The notes beneath the pieces are model-generated. The model was not told the origin of the DNA. It made no database searches and was given only the letters and a program-made list of their open reading frames with translations. DNA of 61,574 nt, taken from assembly GCA_037445635.1 (NCBI GenBank), contig JBBIKC010000019.1:1-61574 (forward strand), written 5' to 3'. Positions within the stretch are counted from its first letter, which is position 1. Each line of letters starts with the position of its first letter. The position numbers were made by a program, and so were the translations under genes. Below, piece after piece: positions 22,992-32,194 of this stretch. Source of the DNA: JBFMCC01 sp037445635. Its GTDB lineage: Bacteria > Chloroflexota > Anaerolineae > Anaerolineales > Villigracilaceae.

Positions 22992-24920
22992 ATGTTTAAC
23001 GGTTGGACCGAAAGTTTACTGGCGGGGATCCAGGTCATCAATCAGATTCTCACGGCCGGTATCGCCATTACGGCCTTTTCGTTGTTTCTCTACGCCCTGT
23101 CGTTCAACTTGCGCGACCGCGTCGCGCGGTCCTTTGCCATCATTCTGTTGTGTGTGGTGGTCATTTTTACCAGCGAGGCCCTGCTCAACAGGGAATATCC
23201 AGCCTGGGGAATTGACCTGTTGCTGCGCCTGCAATGGTTCGGGATCGTCTTCCTGCCCGCGGCGTATTTACATCTCTCAGATGCCCTGATGGTAACCGCC
23301 GGGCGTCCCTCGCGCGGCCGCAGGCGGGTGGCCGTGCGGCTGGTGTACGCCGTCTCGGCCGGCTTCCTGCTGCTGAACGGCGCGGGTTACCTGCTCGGTC
23401 CGCTCGTGCCGGACGGCCAGCCTGCGCCTCACCTTCAACGGACTCTGTACACCGAACTTTTCACCGTTTTCTACGTGGCCGCCATGGTCTGGGCGTGGAT
23501 CAATTTTGCGCGCGCTTATGGGCGGATGCTGACGCGTTCGGGCCGCCGCCGCATGTTCTACCTGATGGCGGGAGCGACCGCGCCCGCGCTCGGTTCGTAT
23601 CCCTACCTCCTGTACGGATTCTCGGTCGCCGCGCGTTTTCCGCTCCTCTTCTGGAGCGCGGCGACGATAATCAACCTGCTGGTCGGCGCGCTGGTGATCG
23701 TCATGGCCTACGCGGTGGCCTTCTTCGGCGTCTCATGGCCGGACCGCCTCGTTAAGAGCCGCCTGTTCAAATGGATCATGCGCGGGCCGGTTGTGGCCTC
23801 TGCGACTCTGGGATTGATGACGGTCGTCCGCCGCGGCGGCGCGTTGTTCGGGCAGGAGTATTCGGTCTTCGTGCCGTTTGTCGTTGTGTTCTCGGTTCTT
23901 TTTCTCGAACATCTCATCACACTGATCGCGCCGATCTGGGAACGCTGGCTGTTCTTCGGCCGCGACCGCGCCGAACTTCAACTCCTGCAAAACATCGAAG
24001 AGCGGCTGTTGACTCGCGGCGACCTCCAGCAATTCCTCGAGACCGTTCTGGCGGCCGTGCGCGATCACCTGCAAGCCTCTTCTGCGTTCGTGGCCGCGCT
24101 GGACGGGGACGACCTGTCCCTGCTGGTGGCGGCGGGGAATCGCAGCCTGCTCGATCAGGAAGACCTGCCTGAGGTTCTGCAGGCCGCTGAACGGCATAAC
24201 GGCAATGGGCGGCACCGCGAATTCATCTGGGGCGATTTCTGGGTTTTGCCTCTCCATCAGCGTAGACGATCCGACATGGACGCGGATGAGATTCCGCCCC
24301 TGCTCGGCCTGCTGGGCGTGTCCCGCCGTGCCGATCAGATCATGGATAAAGACCAACGCGACGCCCTCTGGCTGCTGGCGGAACGCGCCGCGCTGGCCCT
24401 GGAAGACCGCCAGCTGCAACAGCGCGTCTTTCGCTCGCTGGAGGATATCCAGCCGCAGGTCGAAATGATCCAGCGCATGCGCGCCTTCGCGCGCTACGAC
24501 AGCCGCGCCAACCTGCTTTCGGAGGAATTGCCTCCCGAGTCCGATCTGGCCAACTGGGTGAAGGACGCGCTCACGCATTACTGGGGCGGACCGAAACTCA
24601 CCCAGAGCCCGCTCATGCGCCTGCGGATCGTGCGCGATCTGGCGGAAGAATATGACGGGAACGCGCCGAATGCCCTGCGCGCCCTGCTCCGCAAAGCCGT
24701 GGATCAGGTTAAGCCGGAGGGCGAGCGTCGTTTCACGACCGAATGGATTCTCTTCAATATTCTCGAAATGAAGTTCATCGAAGGCCGCAAGGTGCGCGAG
24801 GTGGCTTCGCGCCTGGCCATGTCGGAGGCCGACCTGTACCGCAAGCAGCGAGTCGCGGTCGAGGCGGTCGCCAAGGCTCTCCTGGAAATGGAAGCCGGTC
24901 TGCAACAGGAGAGACTGTGA
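22992..24920 (+). CDS. 7TM-GAF protein with C-terminal helix-turn-helix-like region
   Basis: 642 residues. Seven to eight N-terminal hydrophobic helices (about 12-300) resemble the histidine kinase N-terminal 7TM module. A GAF-like domain follows (about 320-475). There is no kinase HATPase domain. The C-terminus (about 510-642) has helices with FIEGRKVREVASRLAMSEAD, an HTH-like segment, and ends in a coiled coil. A membrane-bound one-component regulator is a reasonable inference. GGGGAAGG precedes ATG 22992. A large nested palindrome follows the stop codon. Confidence 0.75.
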   Translation: MFNGWTESLLAGIQVINQILTAGIAITAFSLFLYALSFNLRDRVARSFAIILLCVVVIFTSEALLNREYPAWGIDLLLRLQWFGIVFLPAAYLHLSDALMVTAGRPSRGRRRVAVRLVYAVSAGFLLLNGAGYLLGPLVPDGQPAPHLQRTLYTELFTVFYVAAMVWAWINFARAYGRMLTRSGRRRMFYLMAGATAPALGSYPYLLYGFSVAARFPLLFWSAATIINLLVGALVIVMAYAVAFFGVSWPDRLVKSRLFKWIMRGPVVASATLGLMTVVRRGGALFGQEYSVFVPFVVVFSVLFLEHLITLIAPIWERWLFFGRDRAELQLLQNIEERLLTRGDLQQFLETVLAAVRDHLQASSAFVAALDGDDLSLLVAAGNRSLLDQEDLPEVLQAAERHNGNGRHREFIWGDFWVLPLHQRRRSDMDADEIPPLLGLLGVSRRADQIMDKDQRDALWLLAERAALALEDRQLQQRVFRSLEDIQPQVEMIQRMRAFARYDSRANLLSEELPPESDLANWVKDALTHYWGGPKLTQSPLMRLRIVRDLAEEYDGNAPNALRALLRKAVDQVKPEGERRFTTEWILFNILEMKFIEGRKVREVASRLAMSEADLYRKQRVAVEAVAKALLEMEAGLQQERL

Positions 24921-24921
24921 A

Positions 24922-25016
24922 TTCCAGTAAATCGCGATTTTGGAGTGCAGGGGCTTGCTGCTGCACTTTGGACGGCAGGCCGTCCGACTCTAAAGTGAAG
25001 CCTGCGATTTACTGAA
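24922..25016. repeat. nested palindromic element between the 7TM-GAF and S1 genes
   Basis: Outer arms TTCCAGTAAATCGC (from 24922) and GCGATTTACTGAA (to 25016) enclose two hairpins: AGTGCAG/CTGCACT (24944-24950, 24961-24967) and GGACGG/CCGTCC (24970-24975, 24980-24985). A three-way or cruciform fold is possible. A further hairpin (25028-25034 with 25046-25052) lies downstream. No U-run, so this is more like a dispersed structured repeat than a terminator. Confidence 0.65.
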
Positions 25017-25085
25017 TTTTGGATTTTGCAGGAGGAGAATGAATTCTCCTGCTACATTTTCCCTGAGGTTGGGAAGGAGGTCTTA

Positions 25086-26039
25086 ATGGTCGTTAAGAAG
25101 ACAGCCGAAAATCCGATGCCTGCCATTGACGAGGGCTGGTGGGCCTCGGTGCTGGCCGAGGAGGGGCACCAGATCCATCCGCCCGCGCGGCCGGCCAAGG
25201 TCGAGAAAGCCGCGGACCGCTTCGAAAAGTCCGCGAGCCCATCCAAACCCGCCGCGGACTGGTCTCTGATCAAGGACTTGTATCACAGGGACGAGATCGT
25301 CACATTGACCGTCACCGGCCACAATCGCGGTGGCCTGCTGGTCGAGGGGGAGGGACTGTACGGCTTCGTCCCGTTCTCGCACCTGCTCGAACTGGCCGGG
25401 CACGATCCCGCGGACCGCGACCAGGCGCTTTCGGCCTATACTGGCAAAGTCCTGCGGCTCAAAGTGATCGAGTGCGCCCCGGAAGACGGCCGCATTGTCT
25501 TTTCCGAGCGCGCCGCACAAGCCGAACCGGGCAAGCGCGCCGAACTCTTCCAGAGCATCCACGCCGGCCAGCGCGTCGAGGGCTTCGTCACCAACATCAC
25601 CGACTTCGGCGTGTTTGTTGACCTTGGCGGCGTGGAGGGGTTGATCCACATTTCCGAACTTTCCTGGGGACGGGTGATTCACCCAAGCCACATTGCGCGG
25701 CTGGGACAGAAGATCGAAGTGCTTGTCCTGGATGTGGCGGCCGAGCGTTGCCGCGTCGCGCTCAGCCTGAAACGACTCCTGCCCAATCCGTGGGAGATCG
25801 CCTCCAACTTTGTCGTCGGCCAGGTGGTTCCCGCCATTATCACCAGTATCGTCTCTTATGGCGCATTTGCCCGGCTGGACATCGGTGTCGAGGGCCTGAT
25901 CCATGCTTCCGAAATGCCGCTCGGCCCGGGCATGTCGGTGAAAGATATTCTCAATGAGGGGGAACAGGTGGACGTTCGCATCCTGCACGTTGACGCCGCG
26001 CACCAGCGCATGGGTCTCAGCCTGCGCCTCAAATCCTGA
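25086..26039 (+). CDS. S1-domain RNA-binding protein (RpsA-like, three S1 repeats)
   Basis: 317 residues. After a 65-residue N-terminal tail come three S1/OB modules (about 70-145, 155-228, 242-317). The second and third carry the typical G.V..I...G.FV.L.G.EGLIH.SE pattern (for example GFVTNITDFGVFVDLGG). Shorter than E. coli S1 (six repeats) but like the three- or four-repeat S1 homologs of many phyla; it may be the ribosomal S1 equivalent or a general RNA regulator. ATG 25086 follows AAGGAGGT; TGATG overlap joins it to ftsK. Confidence 0.85.
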   Translation: MVVKKTAENPMPAIDEGWWASVLAEEGHQIHPPARPAKVEKAADRFEKSASPSKPAADWSLIKDLYHRDEIVTLTVTGHNRGGLLVEGEGLYGFVPFSHLLELAGHDPADRDQALSAYTGKVLRLKVIECAPEDGRIVFSERAAQAEPGKRAELFQSIHAGQRVEGFVTNITDFGVFVDLGGVEGLIHISELSWGRVIHPSHIARLGQKIEVLVLDVAAERCRVALSLKRLLPNPWEIASNFVVGQVVPAIITSIVSYGAFARLDIGVEGLIHASEMPLGPGMSVKDILNEGEQVDVRILHVDAAHQRMGLSLRLKS

Positions 26040-28228
26040 TGCCCGAGACGCCGCGCCGCACCCCCCGTAAATACCGGCAGGACGAATCCCCCGGCGACTG
26101 GCTCGACCGGCTGGCGCGCTTCAACCTGCACTTCGGCCGTTTTGCCCGCGACGTGGCAGGCGTCCTGCTTGTTGCGCTGGCGGTCATGTCCCTGCTTGCG
26201 CTGTGGAACGTGACGGCGGGCTTGTTACTCACTCCTTGGGCCGCCTCGCTCCGCTTGTGGTTTGGGTGGGGCGCCTATCTCATGATCGCGGCGATCGGAC
26301 TCGCCGGCCTCTTCCTCCTGCGCCGCGAAGGCGGATCGTTTTCGTGGGGGCGGCTGATCGCCCTCGAACTCGCCGCGCTCCTGACCCTGGGCCTGCTCGC
26401 CGCAATCGGAGGGCGCGAACTTGCTCGCGCCGAACTCGGCCTGGACGGCGGCCGCCTTGGTTGGGGACTCGCCAATTTCTTTGCCCTCTTCGGCGGGCCG
26501 GTGTGGGGAACGGCGATTCTGGCCGTTCTATGGCTGTTGACCGTCATGGGCGGATTCAACCTTTGGGCGCGGCTGGAAGCCTGGTTGATGCAATTGGCCG
26601 GGCAGGTCGAGGCTCCTGAACTTACCCCGCCGGATGAAGATGAAGCCCCGCGCACCAAGCGGACGCGCGCCGCTCCACAGAAGAAAAAGACCCAACTGCC
26701 GCCCGAATTTCGCAAGTCCCTGCCGATGCCCGATAAAGCCGACGAGCGCCCGGCGAAGCCCCCGCCGCGCGGGCAGCGGCTTCCGCCGCTCAACCTGCTG
26801 GCCGGCGAGCAATCCAACCGCCCGGACGAGCGCACCATCAACCAGACGGCCGGCATGATCGAAAAGACCCTCTCCGAGTTCGGCATTCCGGCGCAGGTGA
26901 TCGGATTCAAAGTCGGGCCGTCGGTCACGCAGTTCGCGGTCCAGCCGGGCTTTATCAAAAAGCCGGGCACCAACGAAGAAGACGTCCAGCAGATGAAAGT
27001 CCGCGTGGCGCAGATTGCCGCCCTGCAAAAGGACCTGACCCTGGCGCTTTCGGCCGAGCGCCTGCGCATCGAAGCGCCGGTGCCGGGCAAGCCGTATGTA
27101 GGTATCGAAGTGCCCAATCCGCGCGCCTCCGTGGTGCGGTTGCGCCCGATCCTGGAAACCGACGCGTTCTACCGTGTGAATTCCCCGCTGGCGATTGCCC
27201 TTGGCCGCGACGTGTCGGGCCAGCCTGTCGTCGCGGATCTGGCGCGCATGCCGCACCTGCTCATCGCCGGCGCGACCGGTTCGGGCAAGTCGGTGTGCAT
27301 CACCGCCATCGCGGCCTGCCTCGCCATGAACAACGCGCCCGAGGAACTGCGGCTGGTGATGATCGATTCCAAAATGGTCGAGTTACTGCGCTACAACGGA
27401 TTGCCGCATTTATACGGCAAGGTCGAAACGGATATTGACCGCATCATGGGTGTCTTGCGCTGGGTGGTGGTCGAAATGGAACACCGCTACCGTCTGCTCG
27501 AAGCCGCCCGCGCCCGCGACCTCGACGCCTATAACCGCAAACTCGCCCGCCGCAAGGAGGGCGTCACGCCTTTGCCGCGCATCGTCGTCATCATTGACGA
27601 ACTGGCCGACCTGATGATGTCCGCACCCGACCAGACCGAACATAACCTTGTACGGCTGGCGCAGATGGCGCGCGCGACCGGTATTCATTTGGTGGTTGCC
27701 ACCCAGCGCCCCAGCACAGACGTGGTCACCGGCCTGATCAAGGCCAACTTCCCGGCGCGAATCGCGTTCTCGGTTGCCTCCTCTGTGGACTCGCGCGTGA
27801 TCCTCGACGCCACCGGCGCGGAGACCCTGCTCGGCCGCGGCGACATGCTCTTCCTCAACCCGGAGGTCGGCAATCCCATGCGCGCCCAGGGCGTGATGAT
27901 CACCGACCAGGAGATCGAGCGGCTGATCGGCCACTGGCAGAAGATGACGATTTATTCCGAAGAGAACCCGCCGTGGGAAAAACTCCTGGCGGAACCCGCC
28001 GATGACGAAGATGACGGCCTGATCGAACAGGCTGTCTCCATCGTCCGAAGCACGCAACGGGCATCCGCTTCGCTATTACAGCGCCGTCTGCGCATCGGTT
28101 ATCCGCGCGCCGCGCGCCTGCTCGATCAACTCGAAGAGATGGGGGTGGTGGGACCGTCGCAGGGCGGCGGACGCGAACGCGAGGTGCTGGTGGAGCCGGC
28201 CGACGAGGACGAAGCGGACGACGCATAG
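26039..28228 (+). CDS. ftsK: DNA translocase FtsK/SpoIIIE
   Basis: 729 residues. Four N-terminal transmembrane helices (about 40-185), an acidic/proline-rich linker, the alpha-beta core and motor with Walker A GATGSGKS (about 415-422) and Walker B IVVIIDELADLMM, and a C-terminal gamma winged helix (about 660-715). It pumps chromosomal DNA at the division septum. Length is typical of short-linker FtsK. The start codon overlaps the S1 gene stop (TGATG), so translation is coupled. Confidence 0.95.
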   Translation: MPETPRRTPRKYRQDESPGDWLDRLARFNLHFGRFARDVAGVLLVALAVMSLLALWNVTAGLLLTPWAASLRLWFGWGAYLMIAAIGLAGLFLLRREGGSFSWGRLIALELAALLTLGLLAAIGGRELARAELGLDGGRLGWGLANFFALFGGPVWGTAILAVLWLLTVMGGFNLWARLEAWLMQLAGQVEAPELTPPDEDEAPRTKRTRAAPQKKKTQLPPEFRKSLPMPDKADERPAKPPPRGQRLPPLNLLAGEQSNRPDERTINQTAGMIEKTLSEFGIPAQVIGFKVGPSVTQFAVQPGFIKKPGTNEEDVQQMKVRVAQIAALQKDLTLALSAERLRIEAPVPGKPYVGIEVPNPRASVVRLRPILETDAFYRVNSPLAIALGRDVSGQPVVADLARMPHLLIAGATGSGKSVCITAIAACLAMNNAPEELRLVMIDSKMVELLRYNGLPHLYGKVETDIDRIMGVLRWVVVEMEHRYRLLEAARARDLDAYNRKLARRKEGVTPLPRIVVIIDELADLMMSAPDQTEHNLVRLAQMARATGIHLVVATQRPSTDVVTGLIKANFPARIAFSVASSVDSRVILDATGAETLLGRGDMLFLNPEVGNPMRAQGVMITDQEIERLIGHWQKMTIYSEENPPWEKLLAEPADDEDDGLIEQAVSIVRSTQRASASLLQRRLRIGYPRAARLLDQLEEMGVVGPSQGGGREREVLVEPADEDEADDA

Positions 28229-28309
28229 ACCGCCTTGCTGTTTTGACAGTTGGCTTCTGAATCGATTGTTGTGTAGTATGATTGCCCAATCTCATGCGGA
28301 GAATTCTAC

Positions 28310-28942
28310 GTGTCAACTCAATCGAATGATCGATCCGCAATGACGTTGTCTGATCGCATGCGCCGCATTTTCAAAGGCGTGCTCGACCCGATTGCGGGAT
28401 TCCTGAATCGTCTTGGCCTGACGCCCAACATGGTCACATTTCTCGGCCTCGCGGGGTCGTTCGTCGGAGCTCTCTTCATTGCACGCGGCGAAATGACGGT
28501 TGCCGGTTTCGTCATCCTGCTAGCCGGGCCAATCGACGCGCTGGACGGCGCGATGGCGCGCCTGCGCGGTGAGCCGAGCGACTTTGGCGGTTTCATCGAT
28601 TCAGTCACCGACCGTTATTCGGAACTGCTCATATTCAGTGGGTTGATCTATCACTTCTTCCTGCAAAACGATCTTCTTGCAGTGATGCTCACCTTCGCGG
28701 CCGCGGCTGGGTCGGTTCTGGTATCGTATGTGAAGGCCCGCGCCGAGGGCCTGGGTTTCCAGGCCAAAGTCGGAATGTTGACGCGGTTGGAGCGCTACAT
28801 TGTCCTGATTCCCTCACTGGTCTTTAACATCCCGATGGTTGCCATGTGGATCATGGCGGTCTTCACCAATTTCACCGCGCTCCAGCGCATTTTGCACGTC
28901 CGCGCGCAGGCGCACCGGGAGATGAAAACGGGACGCGGCTGA
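28310..28942 (+). CDS. CDP-alcohol phosphatidyltransferase
   Basis: 210 residues, integral membrane. The active-site signature D-x2-D-G-x2-A-R...G-x3-D-x3-D is intact: DALDGAMAR (from about 75) then GGFIDSVTD. Family members make phosphatidylglycerolphosphate, phosphatidylinositol phosphate or related phospholipids. The N-terminal NRLGLTPNMVT motif is like PIS/archaetidyl-type synthases, but the head-group cannot be assigned. GTG start at 28310 preceded by GCGGAG. lgt follows 28 bp later; both act on membrane lipid metabolism. Confidence 0.88.
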   Translation: MSTQSNDRSAMTLSDRMRRIFKGVLDPIAGFLNRLGLTPNMVTFLGLAGSFVGALFIARGEMTVAGFVILLAGPIDALDGAMARLRGEPSDFGGFIDSVTDRYSELLIFSGLIYHFFLQNDLLAVMLTFAAAAGSVLVSYVKARAEGLGFQAKVGMLTRLERYIVLIPSLVFNIPMVAMWIMAVFTNFTALQRILHVRAQAHREMKTGRG

Positions 28943-28970
28943 ACGCGACGATTTCTGTGTTGGAGACTGC

Positions 28971-29765
28971 ATGCCCGAAGGCTTTTACGTTGGTCCTTTA
29001 TTCATCCGATTTTACGGAATCCTGCTCATGCTGGGCGCGGCAGCGGGCGGCTGGCTCGCGTCCCGCCAAGTGAAGCGCCGAGGTCAAGATCCCGAAATCG
29101 TGTGGGATTTGCTGATCTACCTCATTGTCGGCGGCGTGGTCGGCGCGCGCCTGTGGCACATCTTTACACCGCCGCCGTCTTCCATCGAACAGGGCATTAC
29201 AACCGCCTGGTATCTCACGCATCCGCTCGACGCGCTGGCAGTCTGGGAGGGCGGGCTGGGCATTCCGGGCGCGGTCATCGGTGGCGCAATCGTGATGTAT
29301 TTCTATGCGCGCAAACATGGATTGAACTTCGCCGAATGGGCCGACATCGGCGCGCCAAGCCTCGCACTCGGACAGGCAATTGGCCGCTGGGGTAATTTCT
29401 TCAACCAGGAATTGTACGGCGCGCCCACGGACCTGCCATGGAAAATCTACATTGACCCATTCCATCGCGTCCGCGGCTTCGAGACGGTGGAATTTTTTCA
29501 CCCCCTGTTTCTGTACGAGTCCCTGTTAAGCCTTGCCAACATGTTCCTCCTGCTCTGGCTGGGACGCCGCCACGCCGATGTCCTCAAAGCGGGGGATTTG
29601 TTCCTGGCGTACCTCATCTTGTATCCCGTCGAGCGATTCTTCCTGGACTTCCTGCGTCTCGACGCCTCTCTGGTGGGTGGCATCAATGCCAACCAGACGG
29701 TCATGGCCGGGGTTGCGCTGGCCGCGGCCGCGGCGTTGATTCTGCGTCACCGCCGCGCCTCGTAA
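28971..29765 (+). CDS. lgt: prolipoprotein diacylglyceryl transferase
   Basis: 264 residues, about seven transmembrane helices. The Lgt signature GRWGNFFNQELYG (about 137-149) is present, as are the HPLDALAVWEGGLGIPGA region and a FHPLFLYES segment. It transfers diacylglycerol from phosphatidylglycerol to the lipobox Cys, the step before LspA (13154). The likely lipoprotein at 1765 would be a client. TTGGAG lies before ATG 28971. Confidence 0.95.
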   Translation: MPEGFYVGPLFIRFYGILLMLGAAAGGWLASRQVKRRGQDPEIVWDLLIYLIVGGVVGARLWHIFTPPPSSIEQGITTAWYLTHPLDALAVWEGGLGIPGAVIGGAIVMYFYARKHGLNFAEWADIGAPSLALGQAIGRWGNFFNQELYGAPTDLPWKIYIDPFHRVRGFETVEFFHPLFLYESLLSLANMFLLLWLGRRHADVLKAGDLFLAYLILYPVERFFLDFLRLDASLVGGINANQTVMAGVALAAAAALILRHRRAS

Positions 29766-29824
29766 TTGGCGGGACTGTTGTCTTATTGTGACCATTGCCT
29801 CTGCCGTGCTATGCTGGACAAAAC

Positions 29825-30754
29825 ATGATTGAAACGAACGACCTGACCAAATATTTCGGCGACTTCAAGGCTGTGGAAGGTGTCACCCTGACCGTTCAGC
29901 CGGGCCAGATTCTGGCCATCCTCGGACAGAACGGCGCGGGGAAGACCACCACCGTGCGGATGCTCACGGCGCTTCTCATGCCGACCCGAGGCTGGGCGCG
30001 CGTTGCTGGATACGACGTCGCCACCCGCGGCGCGGACGTGCGCGCTTCCATCGGCGTGCTGACCGAACAGCACGGCCTGTACGTGCGCATGACGGGCAGT
30101 GAGTACCTGGATTTCTTCGGCGCGGTCTACAGCCTGAGTGCCGAGACCTGCGCCAAGCGCAAAGCATATCTTCTGGATTATTTCGGTCTCACCGAGTCGA
30201 TCAACCGCCGAATTGGAGAATATTCCAAAGGCATGAAACAGAAGCTGGCGCTGGCGCGGGCATTGATGCACGAGCCGCCCGTCCTGCTTCTGGACGAGCC
30301 GACCTCTGCCATGGACCCCGAGTCCGCGCGGCTGGTGCGGGACGAGATCGCCAGTCTGCGTTCCTCACAGCGGACCATCGTCATTTGCACGCATAATCTG
30401 GCCGAGGCCGAGACGCTGGCCGACGTGGTGGCCATCATCTACCGCGGCCGTATCCTCCTCAGTGGGACGATGGATGAACTCAAACAAAAAATACTGGGGC
30501 CGCGCGAATACGAAGCGCTGTTTTCGCGGCCGTGGGAGCCGAACGGGCTGACCCTGCCCGACGGAATCGTTCTCAGCGGGCGCGAGGCGATGCGCATCCG
30601 CTTCCGCGTTGATGAGCCGCACCGGGCGAACCCGCTCCTCGTCAGCGAACTGACGCGGCGCGGCGCGCCTGTCATGGCTGTGCAGGAGGTGCCGCGCAGT
30701 CTGGAGCAGGTCTATCTCAAGGTCATGGCCGAGGCGCAGGCGGTGGCGCAATGA
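29825..30754 (+). CDS. ABC transporter ATP-binding protein (ABC-2/NatA type)
   Basis: 309 residues. Walker A GQNGAGKTT (about 37-45), a degenerate signature YSKGMKQ in place of LSGGQ (typical of NatA/DrrA-like exporters), Walker B VLLLDEPTSAMD and the H-loop ICTHN. A C-terminal extension of about 90 residues follows, as in ABC-2 systems. ATG 29825 is preferred over an in-frame ATG ten codons upstream. The stop overlaps the permease start (ATGA), so the two make one transporter. Substrate unknown. Confidence 0.92.
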   Translation: MIETNDLTKYFGDFKAVEGVTLTVQPGQILAILGQNGAGKTTTVRMLTALLMPTRGWARVAGYDVATRGADVRASIGVLTEQHGLYVRMTGSEYLDFFGAVYSLSAETCAKRKAYLLDYFGLTESINRRIGEYSKGMKQKLALARALMHEPPVLLLDEPTSAMDPESARLVRDEIASLRSSQRTIVICTHNLAEAETLADVVAIIYRGRILLSGTMDELKQKILGPREYEALFSRPWEPNGLTLPDGIVLSGREAMRIRFRVDEPHRANPLLVSELTRRGAPVMAVQEVPRSLEQVYLKVMAEAQAVAQ

Positions 30755-32184
30755 CGCGGCACGATCTGTCCCTCGTCTGGCTCATCAGCCGCCGCGAACT
30801 GCGCGACCAGTTGCGCGATTGGCGCGTTCTGTTCCCGCTGATCGTGCTCACGCTGGTCTTTCCGTTCCTGATGAACGAAGTGGCGCGGCAGGCGGTCGAA
30901 TATGCCAATCAGTATGGCGGCAATCTCATCATTGACCGCCTGGTGCCGTTCTCGATTTTGATCATCGGTTTTTTTCCGATCACCATTTCGCTCGTTGTCG
31001 CTCTCGAATCGTTTGTGGGCGAAAAGGAGCGCGGCACGATCGAGCCTCTTTTGAGTACGCCCCTGTACGATTATCAGTTATATCTCGGCAAACTTATCGT
31101 CGGGATCATCACGCCGCTTGTCGCGAGTTTCCTTTCCATCGGGTTGTATTTGATCATCGTTTCGCGGCAGGATATCGCCATGCCCGATCTCTCTGTGATG
31201 TCCCAGTTGATCCTGCTGACGATCTCGCACGCGGTCCTGATGGTAAGCGCCGCGATTGTCTTCTCGGTGCAGTCCACATCGGTCAAGGCGGCCAACCTGC
31301 TGGCTTCTTTCGTCGTCATTCCTGTTGCCATCCTCATGCAGGGTGAGACGGCGCTCCTGTTCTGGGGCAATAATCGAGTGCTCTGGCTGGCCGTGGCGGC
31401 GGTGCTCATCCTGGCGGGACTGCTGATCCGCGTCGGGCTGGCGCATTTCCAGCGCGAATATTTGCTCGGCCGCGAGATTGACATGCTGAACCTGCGCTGG
31501 ATAGCGCGTACGTTCTGGCGGGAATTCAAAGGCGAGGCGCGGTCGCTGGGCGGCTGGTATCGCTATTCGGTCGCAGGCGCGGTTCGGAAAATGAGACTGT
31601 CCATTCTCGTGCTGGCTGTTTTGGCGGTGGCGAGTTTCATCTGGGGCCTGGAATGGACGAACAGGAACGTGGGTGAGATCGTTGCTAAGGCCAGTCCCGA
31701 GCAGATGGCCGATATTCGGGACGAGATCGATGAAACCCTCACGCTGGGCGAGTTCAACTTCGACATCAGCGCGCCCGCACTGTTCCTCCACAATCTACAG
31801 GCTGTTCTCACCATTGGCTTGCTGGGTCTGTTCTCGTTCAGCGTGCTTGGCATGATTGCCTATCTTATCAACGTCGGCGCGATCGGCGTCCTGCTTGGAT
31901 TGTTCGACCTGATGGGACAGTCGCCCTGGTTGATATTGGCCGCAGGCATTCTGCCTCACGGCGTCTTCGAGATTCCCGCCCTTGTGCTTTCGAGCGCGGC
32001 GGTTCTGCAGTTGGGCGTTGTGCTGGTCACACCGCAGATGGGCAAGACCATCGGCGAGGTCCTGATCGAGGCGGTGGCGCACTGGGCGCGCGTGATCGTC
32101 GGCCTGGTGATCCCTCTGCTGGCGGTGGCGGCCATCATCGAGGTGTACGTCACACCGCGTTTGCTGGAATATGTCATCGGATAA
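30751..32184 (+). CDS. ABC-2 type permease subunit
   Basis: 477 residues. At least nine transmembrane helices in two groups, separated by a large loop after residue 290 (EWTNRNVGEIVAKASPEQM). The C-terminal half has a DUF95/stage-II-sporulation-M-like pattern (GLLGLFSFSVLGMIAYLIN ... GILPHGVFEIPALVLSSA), so the protein looks like an ABC-2 permease fused to a SpIIM-type membrane module. Coupled to the ATPase by ATGA overlap. Confidence 0.85.
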   Translation: MTRHDLSLVWLISRRELRDQLRDWRVLFPLIVLTLVFPFLMNEVARQAVEYANQYGGNLIIDRLVPFSILIIGFFPITISLVVALESFVGEKERGTIEPLLSTPLYDYQLYLGKLIVGIITPLVASFLSIGLYLIIVSRQDIAMPDLSVMSQLILLTISHAVLMVSAAIVFSVQSTSVKAANLLASFVVIPVAILMQGETALLFWGNNRVLWLAVAAVLILAGLLIRVGLAHFQREYLLGREIDMLNLRWIARTFWREFKGEARSLGGWYRYSVAGAVRKMRLSILVLAVLAVASFIWGLEWTNRNVGEIVAKASPEQMADIRDEIDETLTLGEFNFDISAPALFLHNLQAVLTIGLLGLFSFSVLGMIAYLINVGAIGVLLGLFDLMGQSPWLILAAGILPHGVFEIPALVLSSAAVLQLGVVLVTPQMGKTIGEVLIEAVAHWARVIVGLVIPLLAVAAIIEVYVTPRLLEYVIG

Positions 32185-32194
32185 GGGGACGCTC

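Noticed and set aside
29795..29824. Ten-codon upstream extension of the ABC ATPase
   Set aside because: The internal ATG at 29825 matches the usual start of NatA-type ATPases.
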